A model generated the notes under the pieces. It was given only the letters and a program-made list of their open reading frames with translations. It was not told the origin of the DNA and searched no databases. 37,177 bases of DNA, taken from assembly GCA_026786145.1 (NCBI GenBank), contig JAJAYQ010000049.1, forward strand, positions 1-37,177. The letters run 5' to 3'. Source of the stretch: Spirochaetaceae bacterium (GTDB lineage Bacteria > Actinomycetota > Actinomycetes > JACCUZ01). This document shows positions 17,997 to 27,933 of the stretch, piece after piece; position 1 is the stretch's first letter; each line of letters starts with the position of its first letter. Both the position numbers and the translations under genes were made by a program.

Positions 17997-18655
17997 CGGC
18001 GATCACCCCGGCGTACTGGGTCCCGGGCCGGGAAGTGCTGCGCCGCTTCCGTCGGCCCGACAGCCTGGCCGAGGGCGTGCAGCCCTGCCGCGTCGTGCGC
18101 GACGACAAGGGCGGGCTCGTCCTCTGGCTGGCGCCCGGTACGCCGGTGCTGCGACCTGTTCTCGCCGATGGCCGCGACATCCGCGACGTGCCGCTGTCGC
18201 AACGCTTCGACTACTACCGCCACGGCCGCGCCACCCGGCTCGACACCTGGCGGGGTCAGGGAATCCTCGGCATCGCTCCGCCGGACGTCCCGTGGTCGGT
18301 GTGGCTGTCCTGGACCGAGGACTGGGACTTCCAAGGGTGGTACGTGAACCTCGAGGCAGTGCAGGAACGCACGAGCGACGAGTCAGCGACGGAGGACCAC
18401 ATCCTCGACCTCATCGTCGCGCCCGACCGCACCGTCGTGTGGAAGGACGAGGACGAGCTGAAGGCCGCCGTCCTCGGGCGACGGTTCGCCGACGAGAAGG
18501 CCGAACAGATCCGGGCGGACGGCCGGAACGCGGCGTCAGTGGTCGCCGCGTGGGGGTCACCCTTCTGCGACGGGTGGGAGTCCTGGCGGCCGGACCCTTC
18601 CTGGCCGGTCCCGGCCATGCCCGCCGAGCTCGCCGCGCAGGCGGACTACCGCTGA
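17993..18655 (+). CDS. DUF402 (FomD-like) protein
   Basis: 220-residue protein of the DUF402/FomD-like family, which includes nucleotide phosphohydrolases such as nucleoside di/triphosphatases and FomD of fosfomycin synthesis. Conserved elements are the central tryptophan-rich strand [29 protein letters not shown] carrying the clustered acidic residues, and the C-terminal [16 protein letters not shown] 17993 overlaps the fumC stop as GTGA, so it is translated from the fumC transcript. The exact substrate is not known. Confidence 0.8.
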   Translation: MTAITPAYWVPGREVLRRFRRPDSLAEGVQPCRVVRDDKGGLVLWLAPGTPVLRPVLADGRDIRDVPLSQRFDYYRHGRATRLDTWRGQGILGIAPPDVPWSVWLSWTEDWDFQGWYVNLEAVQERTSDESATEDHILDLIVAPDRTVVWKDEDELKAAVLGRRFADEKAEQIRADGRNAASVVAAWGSPFCDGWESWRPDPSWPVPAMPAELAAQADYR

Positions 18656-18674
18656 CGGGCTGCTACGAGCCTGC

Positions 18675-19340
18675 TCAGTACCAGCCCTTGGCGCCGAAGG
18701 CGCTCCACGCACCGCACGGGTTGCCGTAGCGGCCGTCGATGTAGTCCAGACCCCACTCGATCTGGGTCGTCGCGCTGTCGCGCCAGTCCCCGCCGAATGC
18801 GCCCATCTTCGAACCGGGCAGCGCCTGCGGGATCCCATAGGCACCCGAGGGGTTCGCGGCATGCACGTTCCACCCGGACTCGCGCTCCCAGAGGGAGTCG
18901 AGACAGGAGAACTGCTCGGCCCCCCAGCCGTAGCGGCTCCGGGCGATGGACGCCGCGACACCACGGGCGCTGCCGCTGGAGGTGACGCGCGCGCTGCTGC
19001 GGCTGGCGCGCTCTGCGCGCTCCTCGCGCTCGGCTCGTAGGTCTCGGGCCGCCCGGGCTTCCCGGGCCGCACGAAGCTTCTCGCGCCGGTTCGCCGCCTT
19101 GATCGCCGCCAGCCGCTTACCGGCCGGCACTGTGCTCCGACGCACCGACGCCTCAGCAGGCAGCTCGCCGATGCGGGTCACAATCCGTGCGGCGGGTGCG
19201 GCGGTCTGGCGGTCCGGCTCCGAGGCCACGGCGTGCACGGCAACGGTCAGTCCTGTCGACGCCACAACCACGCACGTGGCAGCGGCGACCCCCCGGATCG
19301 AGATCCGGTCTCTCAACAGATGTCCTCTCACAGATGGCAC
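18675..19340 (-). CDS. Secreted lytic transglycosylase-like protein
   Basis: Predicted exported peptidoglycan-cleaving enzyme of about 221 residues. A signal or anchor helix ([20 protein letters not shown]) is followed by a Pro/Ala segment, a strongly charged Arg/Ala/Glu helix (about residues 80-115) that may span the wall, and a C-terminal SLT-like domain. Catalytic Glu is in WERESGWN, followed by [14 protein letters not shown] and [16 protein letters not shown] 19340 has GAGGCGG upstream; GTG 19358 and GTG 19331 are alternatives. Such proteins often respond to c-di-AMP, but I do not find a convincing riboswitch upstream. Confidence 0.82.
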   Translation of the reverse strand: MPSVRGHLLRDRISIRGVAAATCVVVASTGLTVAVHAVASEPDRQTAAPAARIVTRIGELPAEASVRRSTVPAGKRLAAIKAANRREKLRAAREARAARDLRAEREERAERASRSSARVTSSGSARGVAASIARSRYGWGAEQFSCLDSLWERESGWNVHAANPSGAYGIPQALPGSKMGAFGGDWRDSATTQIEWGLDYIDGRYGNPCGAWSAFGAKGWY

Positions 19341-19574
19341 CGCCCCGCCTCTGGTCACTCATGGTGACGAGAAGGTCGCAAGGCACCGGGGCTCCGGTCC
19401 CATCGAGAGTGCAACAACTGGCGGAGAATCGCCAAATTCTCTAGGCGTGGCCTCGGTCACAGTGCTCTTACCCGGCGCGAGGACCGCCAGCGACCCGCTA
19501 CACAACGTAACCATGTCACCCGTTCGGCCCCCAGCTACTTCTCCGCTGATCATGCGACGTCGGGGATCTTGGTC
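19341..19574. other. Gene-free stretch upstream of the lytic transglycosylase
   Basis: No plausible gene is seen on either strand. It must contain the leftward promoter of the transglycosylase gene and some leader RNA. No clear -10/-35 pair or riboswitch core stands out. Confidence 0.4.
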
Positions 19575-19680
19575 GGTGAGCGTTCGCGGGATCCTCGTCC
19601 ACATGATCGAGGAGTACGCCCGCTATTACGGCCACGCAGATCTGCTCCGTGAGTCGATTGACGGAGAGACGGGCGAGTGA
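19575..19680 (+). pseudogene. C-terminal relic of a DUF664/DinB-family gene
   Basis: About 34 codons read [20 protein letters not shown] followed by [12 protein letters not shown] and a stop. This closely resembles the C-terminal end of DUF664 (mini-DinB) proteins, with the metal-ligand His of [15 protein letters not shown]. Upstream of about 19575 the same frame loses similarity, so the remaining 120 or so residues of the domain are missing. It is best read as a decayed or truncated gene. Confidence 0.65.
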
Positions 19681-19682
19681 CG

Positions 19683-20996
19683 TCAGGCGGGAAGGTCCTC
19701 CAACAGCTCGGTGACGAGGGCGGCGATCGGCGACCGCTCGGAACGGGTCAGGGTCACGTGGGCGAACAGCGGATGGCCCTTCATGGCTTCGATGACGGAT
19801 GCGACCCCGTCGTGCCGGCCGACGCGCAGGTTGTCGCGCTGGGCCACGTCATGGGTCAGCACGACGCGCGAGCCCTGTCCGATCCGTGAGAGCACCGTGA
19901 GAAGGACGTTGCGCTCCAACGACTGTGCCTCGTCGACGATCACGAACGCGTCGTGCAGTGAGCGCCCACGGATGTGCGTCAGCGGCAGCACCTCGAGCAT
20001 GCCCCGGTCCATGATCTCGTCGACGACGTCGCTTGTGACGAGCGCTCCCAGGGTGTCGAAGACGGCCTGCGCCCAGGGGTTCATCTTCTCCGACTCGCTG
20101 CCCGGCAGGTAGCCGAGGTCCTGGCCCCCGACGGCGTAGAGCGGCCGGAAGACTACGACCTTCCGGTGCTGGCTCCGCTCCATCACGGCCTCCAGCCCCG
20201 CGCACAGGGCGAGGGCCGACTTGCCCGTCCCCGCGCGGCCGCCGAGAGAGATGATGCCGATGTCCGGGTCGAGCAACAGGTCGAGAGCGATGCGCTGCTC
20301 GGCGCTTCGCCCGTGCAGTCCGAACGCGTCACGGTCACCGCGTACCAGTCGCACCTGCTTGTCCGCGGTCACCCGGCCCAGTGCGCTACCCCGGTCGGAC
20401 ACCAGGACCAGCCCGGTGTGGCAGGGCAGGTCACGTGCCTCGGCAAGCTCGACGTCACCGACCCGATCGGTGTCGTAGAGCTCGTCCACCAGCTCGCTCG
20501 GCACCACGACCTCAGCCATGCCGGTGAAGCCCGACTCGACCGGGCCGGTGCCGCGGTAGTCCTCGGCGACCAGGCCCACCGACGCGGCCTTCACCCGCAT
20601 CGGGAGGTCCTTGCTCACCAGGGTGACGTCGGCGCCCTCGGCCCCGAGGTTGCGCGCGACCGCGAGGATGCGCGTGTCGTTGTCGCCCAACCGGAAACCC
20701 GGCGGCAGCACCGCAAGATCGGTGTGGTTCAGCTCGACCCGTACGGTCCCGCCCTGCTCCCCCACCGGCAGCGGCACGTCGAGACGCCCGTGCGCGACCC
20801 GCAGGTCGTCGAGCAGCCGCAGGGCCTGCCGCGCGAAGTAACCGAGCTCGGGATGAGCGCGCTTGCCCTCCAGCTCGGTGATGACCACCACCGGCAGCAC
20901 CACCTCGTGCTCGTCGAACCGCATCAGTGCATGCGGGTCGGCGAGCAGGACGCTGGTGTCGAGGACGAAGGTGCGCAGGTGAGCCGAAGCAGCCAC
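19683..20996 (-). CDS. phoH: PIN-PhoH fusion protein (PhoH2 type)
   Basis: 437-residue protein with an N-terminal PIN ribonuclease domain ([25 protein letters not shown], and acidic residues in [11 protein letters not shown]) and a C-terminal PhoH ATPase/helicase domain with Walker [14 protein letters not shown] and Walker [11 protein letters not shown]. PhoH2 proteins unwind and cut RNA. In mycobacteria an upstream PhoAT gene overlaps phoH2; no such antitoxin is apparent in the 114 bases here. GTG 20996 follows GGGAGG at a proper distance. A 9-bp hairpin lies in its leader. Confidence 0.92.
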   Translation of the reverse strand: MAASAHLRTFVLDTSVLLADPHALMRFDEHEVVLPVVVITELEGKRAHPELGYFARQALRLLDDLRVAHGRLDVPLPVGEQGGTVRVELNHTDLAVLPPGFRLGDNDTRILAVARNLGAEGADVTLVSKDLPMRVKAASVGLVAEDYRGTGPVESGFTGMAEVVVPSELVDELYDTDRVGDVELAEARDLPCHTGLVLVSDRGSALGRVTADKQVRLVRGDRDAFGLHGRSAEQRIALDLLLDPDIGIISLGGRAGTGKSALALCAGLEAVMERSQHRKVVVFRPLYAVGGQDLGYLPGSESEKMNPWAQAVFDTLGALVTSDVVDEIMDRGMLEVLPLTHIRGRSLHDAFVIVDEAQSLERNVLLTVLSRIGQGSRVVLTHDVAQRDNLRVGRHDGVASVIEAMKGHPLFAHVTLTRSERSPIAALVTELLEDLPA

Positions 20997-21012
20997 GAAG
21001 GGATCCTCCCGA

Positions 21013-21036
21013 GCGTCCGGCGCTGATGCCGGACGC
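21013..21036 (-). terminator. Hairpin between the prenyltransferase gene and phoH
   Basis: GCGTCCGGC (21013-21021) and GCCGGACGC (21028-21036) form a perfect 9-bp stem with a 6-base loop. It lies about 75 bases after the prenyltransferase stop and 17 bases before phoH. No U-tract follows, so it could be an actinobacterial U-less terminator or a structure in the phoH leader that affects translation. Confidence 0.45.
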
Positions 21037-21110
21037 CGCTTCGGACGGTACGCCGGGACAGGGGCCGCCGCCCCCCGACACGCAGACCGTTCACCCGATC
21101 GACAGACACC

Positions 21111-21866
21111 TCACGTGCCGAACCGCCGGCCCCGAGCGGCATAGGAACGGATGGCACGCAGGAAGTCCACCCGGCGGAAGTCCGGCCAGTAGGCCTCGCA
21201 GAAGTAGAACTCCGAGTGAGCGCTCTGCCACAACAGGAAGCCGGACAGACGTTGCTCCCCCGACGTCCGGATCATCAGGTCGGGGTCGGGCTGACCGCGT
21301 GTGTACAGGTGCTCGGCGATGTGCTTGACGTCGAGGATGTTCGCCAGGTCGGTGATGCTCGTGCCGCGCGACGCGTGCTCCTGCAGGAGGGAGCGCACAG
21401 CATCCGCGATCTCACGCCGGCCGCCGTAGCCGATGGCCACGTTGACGTGCAGTCCCGAGATCCCCTCCGTGCGAGTGCCGACCTCCTTGAGCAGGGCAGC
21501 CGTCTCGCTCGGCAGCAGGTCCAGCGCCCCGATCGGGTTGACGTGCCAACGCCCGGTCGCACCTAGCTCGACGACGACGTCGGCGATGATCTCGAGCAGC
21601 GGGGCGATCTCGTCCCGCGGCCGCTGCAGGTTCTCGGGCGAGAGCAGCCAGAGCGTGACGACCTCCACCCCCGCGTCCTCGCACCAGCCGAGGAACTCCT
21701 CGATCTTGTCCGCCCCCGCGCGGTGCCCCACCGTGGGGTGCGAACCGGCAGCCATGGCCCACCGACGGTTGCCGTCGAGCATGATCCCGACATGACGGGG
21801 AACCCTGTCGGCAGGAATCTGCGTGGCGAGGCGCCTGGCGTACACGTCGTACAGCAGATTCCACAC
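21111..21866 (-). CDS. uppS: cis-prenyltransferase (isoprenyl transferase)
   Basis: Z-type isoprenyl diphosphate synthase, 251 residues, which condenses IPP with an allylic diphosphate to make precursors of the cell-wall lipid carrier. The diphosphate-binding motif HVGIMLDGNRRWA, TLWLLSPENLQRP, and the C-terminal signature RTSGEQRLSGFLLWQSAHSE and FYFCEAYWPDF are all present. Its place beside phoH and the hemolysin gene matches Rv1086 of M. tuberculosis, which I recall as a short-chain (Z)-farnesyl diphosphate synthase, so short-chain product is possible and full UppS activity is not assured. GTG 21866 has TATTCT eight bases upstream. Confidence 0.92.
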   Translation of the reverse strand: MWNLLYDVYARRLATQIPADRVPRHVGIMLDGNRRWAMAAGSHPTVGHRAGADKIEEFLGWCEDAGVEVVTLWLLSPENLQRPRDEIAPLLEIIADVVVELGATGRWHVNPIGALDLLPSETAALLKEVGTRTEGISGLHVNVAIGYGGRREIADAVRSLLQEHASRGTSITDLANILDVKHIAEHLYTRGQPDPDLMIRTSGEQRLSGFLLWQSAHSEFYFCEAYWPDFRRVDFLRAIRSYAARGRRFGT

Positions 21867-21874
21867 GATCGCCG

Positions 21875-21880
21875 AGAATA
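21875..21880 (-). promoter_or_regulatory. Predicted -10 box of the prenyltransferase gene
   Basis: TATTCT on the minus strand, eight bases before GTG 21866, leaving at most a one- or two-base leader. Confidence 0.4.
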
Positions 21881-21949
21881 GCCCGGCCCCCGCTACCCTC
21901 TCGGTCCTGCGTCCGACCCGAGGCGTCCCAGTCGAAATCTACTGGCTGG

Positions 21950-21971
21950 TAACTTACGCCTCCGTAAGTTA
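21950..21971. promoter_or_regulatory. Perfect 22-bp palindrome, TetR-like operator
   Basis: TAACTTACG (21950-21958), CCTC, CGTAAGTTA (21963-21971): perfect 9-bp arms with a 4-bp centre. It occupies the -35/spacer zone of the trhA promoter and touches its -10 box. Size and symmetry fit a TetR-family dimer site. No TetR gene is in the window, so the regulator is encoded elsewhere. Confidence 0.6.
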
Positions 21972-21975
21972 GGCT
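21970..21975 (+). promoter_or_regulatory. -10 box of leaderless trhA promoter
   Basis: TAGGCT with seven bases to GTG 21983; it overlaps the last two bases of the palindrome at 21950-21971, so a bound regulator would exclude polymerase. Confidence 0.5.
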
Positions 21976-21982
21976 GGATTCC

Positions 21983-22696
21983 GTGATCCCTGAACCCAAC
22001 GCACGGCAGAACCATCCCGCGGGCTCTTCCGCGAGCGTGGTCGACGACGTGGTCGCCGCGGTCAAGCCTCACCTGCGCGGCTGGCTGCACGCGGGCACCT
22101 TCCCGGTCGCCCTCGTGGCGGGGATCGTCCTGGTCGTCCTCGCCGACGGGACGAGGGCGACGGTCGCCAACCTTGTCTTTGCCCTCAGCGCCGCGCTCCT
22201 CTTCGGCGTCAGCGCCATCTACCACCGCGGCAACTGGTCACCGAGGACCGAGAAGCTGCTCAAGCGCCTCGACCACTCCAACATCTTCCTGATCATCGCC
22301 GGCACCTACACGCCGTTCAGCGTTCTGCTCCTCGGCGACCGTGGCGGCGCGACCCTGCTCTGGATCGTCTGGGGTGCCGCGCTCGGTGGCATCGCGTTCC
22401 GGGTGCTTTGGGTGGGAGCTCCCCGCTGGCTCTACACCCCGGTCTACCTCGGGCTGGGCTGGGTCGCGGTGTTCTACATCCGCGACATCTTCGACACCGG
22501 CGGCGCCGCAGTCGTCACGCTGTTGGCGGTGGGCGGGCTTCTCTACAGTGCCGGCGGGGTCATCTACGCCCTCAAGAAGCCCAACCCGTCACCCCGCTGG
22601 TTCGGATTCCACGAGGTGTTCCACGCGCTGACCCTCGGAGCGTTCGCGGTGCACTACATCGCTGTGTCGATCGCGACCTACAGCTACAGCGCCTAA
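21983..22696 (+). CDS. trhA: Hemolysin III / TrhA family membrane protein
   Basis: 237-residue integral membrane protein of the YqfA/hemolysin III family, related to PAQR receptors, with about seven transmembrane helices. Typical elements are HLRGWLHAGTFPVALV, the short helix with FGVSAIYHRGNW, RLDHSNIFLIIAGTYTPF and the C-terminal GFHEVFHALTLGAFAVHY, which supply the conserved His and Ser/Asp metal-site residues. GTG 21983 fits the leaderless promoter. The family has been linked to membrane-energetics homeostasis rather than true hemolysis; the function here is uncertain. Confidence 0.93.
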   Translation: MIPEPNARQNHPAGSSASVVDDVVAAVKPHLRGWLHAGTFPVALVAGIVLVVLADGTRATVANLVFALSAALLFGVSAIYHRGNWSPRTEKLLKRLDHSNIFLIIAGTYTPFSVLLLGDRGGATLLWIVWGAALGGIAFRVLWVGAPRWLYTPVYLGLGWVAVFYIRDIFDTGGAAVVTLLAVGGLLYSAGGVIYALKKPNPSPRWFGFHEVFHALTLGAFAVHYIAVSIATYSYSA

Positions 22697-22710
22697 CTGA
22701 TCGAAAGACC

Positions 22711-23286
22711 TCAGGAGTCGTTGGCTGTCTGCCCCTGCGTATCCGGTCCCTGCGACCGGACCCGCTCGACGTTCTCCATCGCCGTGCGCAGCTCGCCGAG
22801 CCACTCCTCGGCGTTGCGACCGACCAGGCGCACCGACCAGGCCAGCGCCTCGGACCGCGACCGGGCCACACCGGCGGCGACCAGGGTGTCGAGCACGAGC
22901 CGCTCGGGCTGGCGCAGCCTCGTCATGACCGGCACGGCCAGGTGGGTGAAGAGCACGCGGCGGCCGTCGACCTCCACGCCCCACGCGACCTTGCGACCGA
23001 ACCGGTGCTCGGCCTCGCGGGCGATCGCGATGCGCGCCTCGCGCGTCTCCTCGCGGTAGGCCTTGGCCCGGCCGTCGGCGGCCGCCGAGCGCTCGACGTC
23101 GGACGCGTCGTCAGCCAGCGCGGGCGGGGCCAGGGTCCCGACCACGGTGATCTCCTCGCGGTCCACGGTGACCTCGGCCGGTCCGGTGAACCAGTCCTGG
23201 GGCAGGCGCCCGGTGAACCAGCCGCGGGCCGTCTCGCTGTCGGTGCTGCTGGATGTGGTCGTCGTCTCTGAGCTGATGTCGTCCAT
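22711..23286 (-). CDS. Conserved hypothetical protein, helical C-terminus
   Basis: 191-residue protein that I do not recognise. The N-terminus is Ser/Thr-rich and probably disordered (residues 1-20). The middle (about 30-110) contains DREEITVVGTLAPP, then a charged helix and GRKVAWGVEVDGRRVLFTHL. The C-terminal part, RLVLDTLVAAGVARSRSEALAW then SVRLVGRNAEEWLGELR, looks like a small helical DNA- or protein-binding module with some ribbon-helix-helix flavour. The tail is acidic and polar. It is the last gene of the DUF255-GNAT cluster but has TTAC repeats of its own upstream. Confidence 0.7.
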   Translation of the reverse strand: MDDISSETTTTSSSTDSETARGWFTGRLPQDWFTGPAEVTVDREEITVVGTLAPPALADDASDVERSAAADGRAKAYREETREARIAIAREAEHRFGRKVAWGVEVDGRRVLFTHLAVPVMTRLRQPERLVLDTLVAAGVARSRSEALAWSVRLVGRNAEEWLGELRTAMENVERVRSQGPDTQGQTANDS

Positions 23287-23294
23287 ACGCCGAT

Positions 23295-23318
23295 GATTAC
23301 ACCGTTACAGCATTACGA
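23295..23318. repeat. Three 8-bp TTAC repeats upstream of the hypothetical gene
   Basis: GATTACAC, CGTTACAG and CATTACGA follow each other exactly every 8 bp, with TTAC at 23297, 23305 and 23313. They lie in the 26-base gap before the ATG at 23286 and run into the GNAT stop codon. They could be a regulator binding array; the minus strand reads repeated GTAA. Confidence 0.45.
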
Positions 23319-23776
23319 CCAGGCTTGTTCACCGTCGGCAGATCTCTCGTAGACCACGTACCGCAGCTCCCCGACGCGATGGTCCCCGGTCTCCTCGAAG
23401 CCCAGCCCGGCGAGCAGGCGCCGGCTGCGCTGGTTCCAGTCCTGTACGACCGCCCGCATGCGGCTCGCACCCGTCACCTCGCGGGCATGGTCGAGCACGG
23501 CGCCGGCGAACGCCCGCCCGAGCCCCTGACCCGTCAGGTCGGGGCGCATCCCGACACCGACGTCGAGCACTCCCCGCCGCTCTTCCAGCCCCGGCACCCG
23601 CGCCTCCACACCGAAGCACGCGTACCCCGCAACCTCCCCGGCATCGTCGACGACCGCCCAGAACCCCTCCTCCGGGTCCAGCGGAACGCTCACGTCGTAG
23701 ACGGCCCACGGGCCCGGGTAAGCCCAGTTCGCCATCGCCTCGCCCTGTTCAGCCGTCAACGGGCGGAGCTCGTAGG

Positions 23777-23780
<4 letters not shown>
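23313..23780 (-). CDS. GNAT-family N-acetyltransferase
   Basis: 155-residue acetyltransferase of the GNAT fold. The acetyl-CoA pyrophosphate loop is [17 protein letters not shown], preceded by the strand [10 protein letters not shown] and followed by [20 protein letters not shown] and LGFEETGDH, which are typical of motif B. The start overlaps the stop of the DUF255 gene (ATGA). The substrate is unknown; it may be a small molecule or protein N-terminus. Confidence 0.87.
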
Positions 23781-25819
<2,039 letters not shown>

Positions 25820-26318
25820 CCGTCACACCCCTTCCAGTGATGTCATTGGTCTTGTCCCTGCTCGAGCAAGTGACGCAAGCCCAGAAGCCAGCCGCAGGTA
25901 GGCACATCCGCCCCGTGCTCGGCGACCTGTTTGTCGCCAACTGGCGGGTCGCGCACTCTTGCGTGCCGTCACGCCCAGGGACTTCCCAACGTGTCAGGCG
26001 GACACTGGGCGACTGTCTCGAACAGGGGCGCGATCACCTGCTCCTCGTGGTGCTTCGTGCCGAGCGCGGCGGATCGACCGGCGAAATATGATCGTGTGGA
26101 TCTCACTAGATGCCGGCATACGACGACCGGCTGACCATGGAAATATATCTTGCTTGGGACACGCCGTGCTTCGAGCTTGATCTGTGGGCACGACGCGCTG
26201 CGTACCTCTCCACTACGTCGGGTTTCGCGAAGCGGGCCATCGCCATCCCCCCACCGGGCACACTCCGCAGAGGCCGACGGACACCGCCCGGAGCCGAGGC
26301 TTCAGGCGCCTCCCGACC
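25820..26318. other. Gene-free region at the core/accessory junction
   Basis: About 500 bases with no convincing gene on either strand. It includes a patch of relatively AT-rich sequence near 26080-26160 (for example GAAATATG and GGAAATATATC), unlike the surrounding DNA. It separates the housekeeping block from the dab operon and may be a remnant of past insertion, but I see no terminal repeats or transposase motif. A short inverted repeat GAGGC/GCCTC near 26296-26311 follows the last dab-operon gene and may help termination. Confidence 0.4.
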
Positions 26319-26711
26319 CTACAGCCGGTCCAGGAGCGCGAGCAGGTGGAGGGCGCCGCGCTCGAGGAACGCGCCATCGGGGTCAGAGGGGGTACCGGGG
26401 CCGAGGGCGATGTCCTCGATTTCGGGCTCGCGGTGGCTGCCACAGGCCAGGGCGGCGAGGCCGGCGATGTCGGCGGGGGCGAAGACCGGGAGGGCCACCC
26501 GGCGCGGTCCGGGTACCGGCCCAGGCGCGGCGGGGAGGTCACCGCGGTCGGGCGGGGGCAAGACGAGGATGTCGAGGCCGGCCGCGGTTCCGGCGTGTTG
26601 CAGGGCGCTCGCGCTCGCGTCGGCTCCGATCACCCCGATGCGGGTGTGCCGGCTCGAGGCCCGGGCACCGTCACGGACGGCCGGCAAACCGTGCCGGGTC
26701 AAGGGTTGCAT
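26319..26711 (-). CDS. Unrecognised 130-residue protein in the dab operon
   Basis: Start ATG 26711 lies within the last codons of the DUF6671 gene (13-base overlap), so it is translationally coupled. The protein begins with a polar stretch and then RIGVIGADASASALQHAGTA, a Rossmann-like beta-alpha start, LDILVLPPPDRGDLP, a Pro-rich loop, ALPVFAPADIAGLAALACGS and a Leu-rich terminal helix. Cys90 lies in ACGSHREPE. No signal peptide or membrane segment is seen. I cannot assign a family. As the fifth gene of the operon, it is a candidate accessory factor of inorganic-carbon uptake. Confidence 0.65.
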   Translation of the reverse strand: MQPLTRHGLPAVRDGARASSRHTRIGVIGADASASALQHAGTAAGLDILVLPPPDRGDLPAAPGPVPGPRRVALPVFAPADIAGLAALACGSHREPEIEDIALGPGTPSDPDGAFLERGALHLLALLDRL

Positions 26712-27613
26712 CGGTCGCACCACTGTGGGTCGGCGGTGAGGTCCGGGCGGGGAACCCGGTGCCGGTGGGGGCAGCGGGCGCAGCTGTGGACGTCGGCGGC
26801 GGCGAGGTGGGTGGGGGTGTCGCAGGCCGCGCACGGTAGTCCGGGCTCGGTGCCGGTGCGGCCGTAGCCGGGGCACCGGCAGGCCGGGCAGGGGATGGCC
26901 AGGCGGTGTGCGAGTCGTTGGCCGAGGCGGGTCAGCAGACGCCGCCGGGTCGGGTTGTGTTGGGCCCGCAGGTCCGCCTCGACCACAGCGTGCCCGTCGG
27001 GGGACGCCTGGCAGGCAGACGTGATGGCGTGGGCAAGCGCGGCAAGGTCGGCAATGCCCTTGACCAGGGCCAACCCGGCCGGGCCCTGTGCGGCGTGGAC
27101 GATCACGGCTTGTGCCGGGAACCCGACGCCGGCCAGGAACGCGGCGGCTTCGGCGGTGTCGGTGACTCGTCGTGGGGACCACGGGACGTCGAGGCTGCGT
27201 TCGCCTTCGAGGATTTCGATGCCGCGGGTATCGTCGAGGAACAGCAGCATCTCCTCGTGGCCGGGGACCGGCAGGCCGGGCAGCGGTCCGTAGCTGGCCT
27301 CGCTGGCCAGCCCGTACGGGGTGTCGACGGCGGTCATTGCCAACCGGGCCTTCGCCCTGGCTGCTTGGATCGGGGTCAGGGTGCGGGGGATCTCGCCGGC
27401 GAAGGTGCCGAACTGGTCGGTGTCGATGCCGACGGGGGCGACCATGCGGGTGTGCAGGATGCCGGCGAACGACCCCGCGACTTGGTGCTGTTTGCCGTGC
27501 ATGGTGCCGAACGCGATCAGCGCCCGCGCGTACGGGCCCGCCGCCGGCGCACCGCCGCCGGTCGAGGGGCGAGGCACGGAGGCTCGGCCGGGGTCCGGCG
27601 GGCGCGGGGTCAC
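26699..27613 (-). CDS. DUF6671-family protein with Cys-rich zinc-ribbon tail
   Basis: 304-residue protein. The N-terminal 30 residues are Pro/Gly-rich. Residues about 31-215 resemble DUF6671: ALIAFGTMHGKQ, DTDQFGTFAGEIPR, KARLAMTAVDTPYGLASEAS, YGPLPGLPVPGHEEMLLFLD. Residues 240-304 have four CxxC pairs (C242/C245, C261/C264, C278/C281, C299/C302), enough for two zinc ribbons. The GTG start overlaps the CPII-like stop (GTGA). The family has no known function that I can name; a nucleic-acid- or protein-binding role is suggested only by the zinc ribbons. Its link to DabAB here is notable. Confidence 0.75.
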   Translation of the reverse strand: MTPRPPDPGRASVPRPSTGGGAPAAGPYARALIAFGTMHGKQHQVAGSFAGILHTRMVAPVGIDTDQFGTFAGEIPRTLTPIQAARAKARLAMTAVDTPYGLASEASYGPLPGLPVPGHEEMLLFLDDTRGIEILEGERSLDVPWSPRRVTDTAEAAAFLAGVGFPAQAVIVHAAQGPAGLALVKGIADLAALAHAITSACQASPDGHAVVEADLRAQHNPTRRRLLTRLGQRLAHRLAIPCPACRCPGYGRTGTEPGLPCAACDTPTHLAAADVHSCARCPHRHRVPRPDLTADPQWCDRCNP

Positions 27614-27933
27614 TGGAAGTACTCGGGGCGGCTGACGTAGGTGTCGGAGACGAACATGACCCCGGAGCTAGCCCCGAGCAGGGTCCGTAGCCCATAGATG
27701 AGCGCGTCGGCCTGCTCGTCGGGGACAACAGTCATCAGCAGGGTCAGGGTGTCGTGGTCGTTGAACAGCAGCCGGCCTTGGTGCGGGCCGTGGTGGCCCA
27801 GCCCGGACACTCCCGAGACCGAGGTGTAGCCGGTGGCACCCGCGGCGGCGATCAGCTCGCGGACCGCCGGGGCGTCTCTGCCGGCGACCACTGTCTCGAT
27901 CTTGACCATGGGGGTGAGGGCGTCACGGTTCAA
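27610..27933 (-). CDS. CPII-like PII signalling protein
   Basis: 107-residue PII-superfamily protein resembling the CPII/SbtB group tied to carbon uptake. Segments that fit are MVKIETVVAGRDAPAVRELI at the first beta-alpha, the T-loop region with GVSGLGHHGPHQGRLLF, and the C-terminal GASSGVMFVSDTYVSR, typical of CPII. The TTG start at 27933 overlaps the dabA stop and has AGGAG upstream; ATG 27909 is possible. Such proteins bind adenine nucleotides and bicarbonate in studied cases, so it likely senses energy or bicarbonate and regulates the DabAB pump. Confidence 0.8.
   Translation of the reverse strand: MNRDALTPMVKIETVVAGRDAPAVRELIAAAGATGYTSVSGVSGLGHHGPHQGRLLFNDHDTLTLLMTVVPDEQADALIYGLRTLLGASSGVMFVSDTYVSRPEYFQ

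Noticed and set aside
19341-19560. c-di-AMP (ydaO) riboswitch upstream of the lytic transglycosylase
   Set aside because: The context fits, and GGGGGCCGAAC and CGAGGCC pieces are vaguely similar, but the conserved GGGGUGAAUC-like and CCGUCAGCUAACC-like core blocks are not present.
20997-21110. PhoAT-type antitoxin gene before phoH
   Set aside because: The open frame there is Arg-rich without antitoxin-like features, and the space is occupied by a hairpin and the phoH ribosome site.
26041-26200. Insertion-sequence remnant
   Set aside because: AT-rich patches are present, but no inverted terminal repeats, target duplications or transposase motifs were seen.
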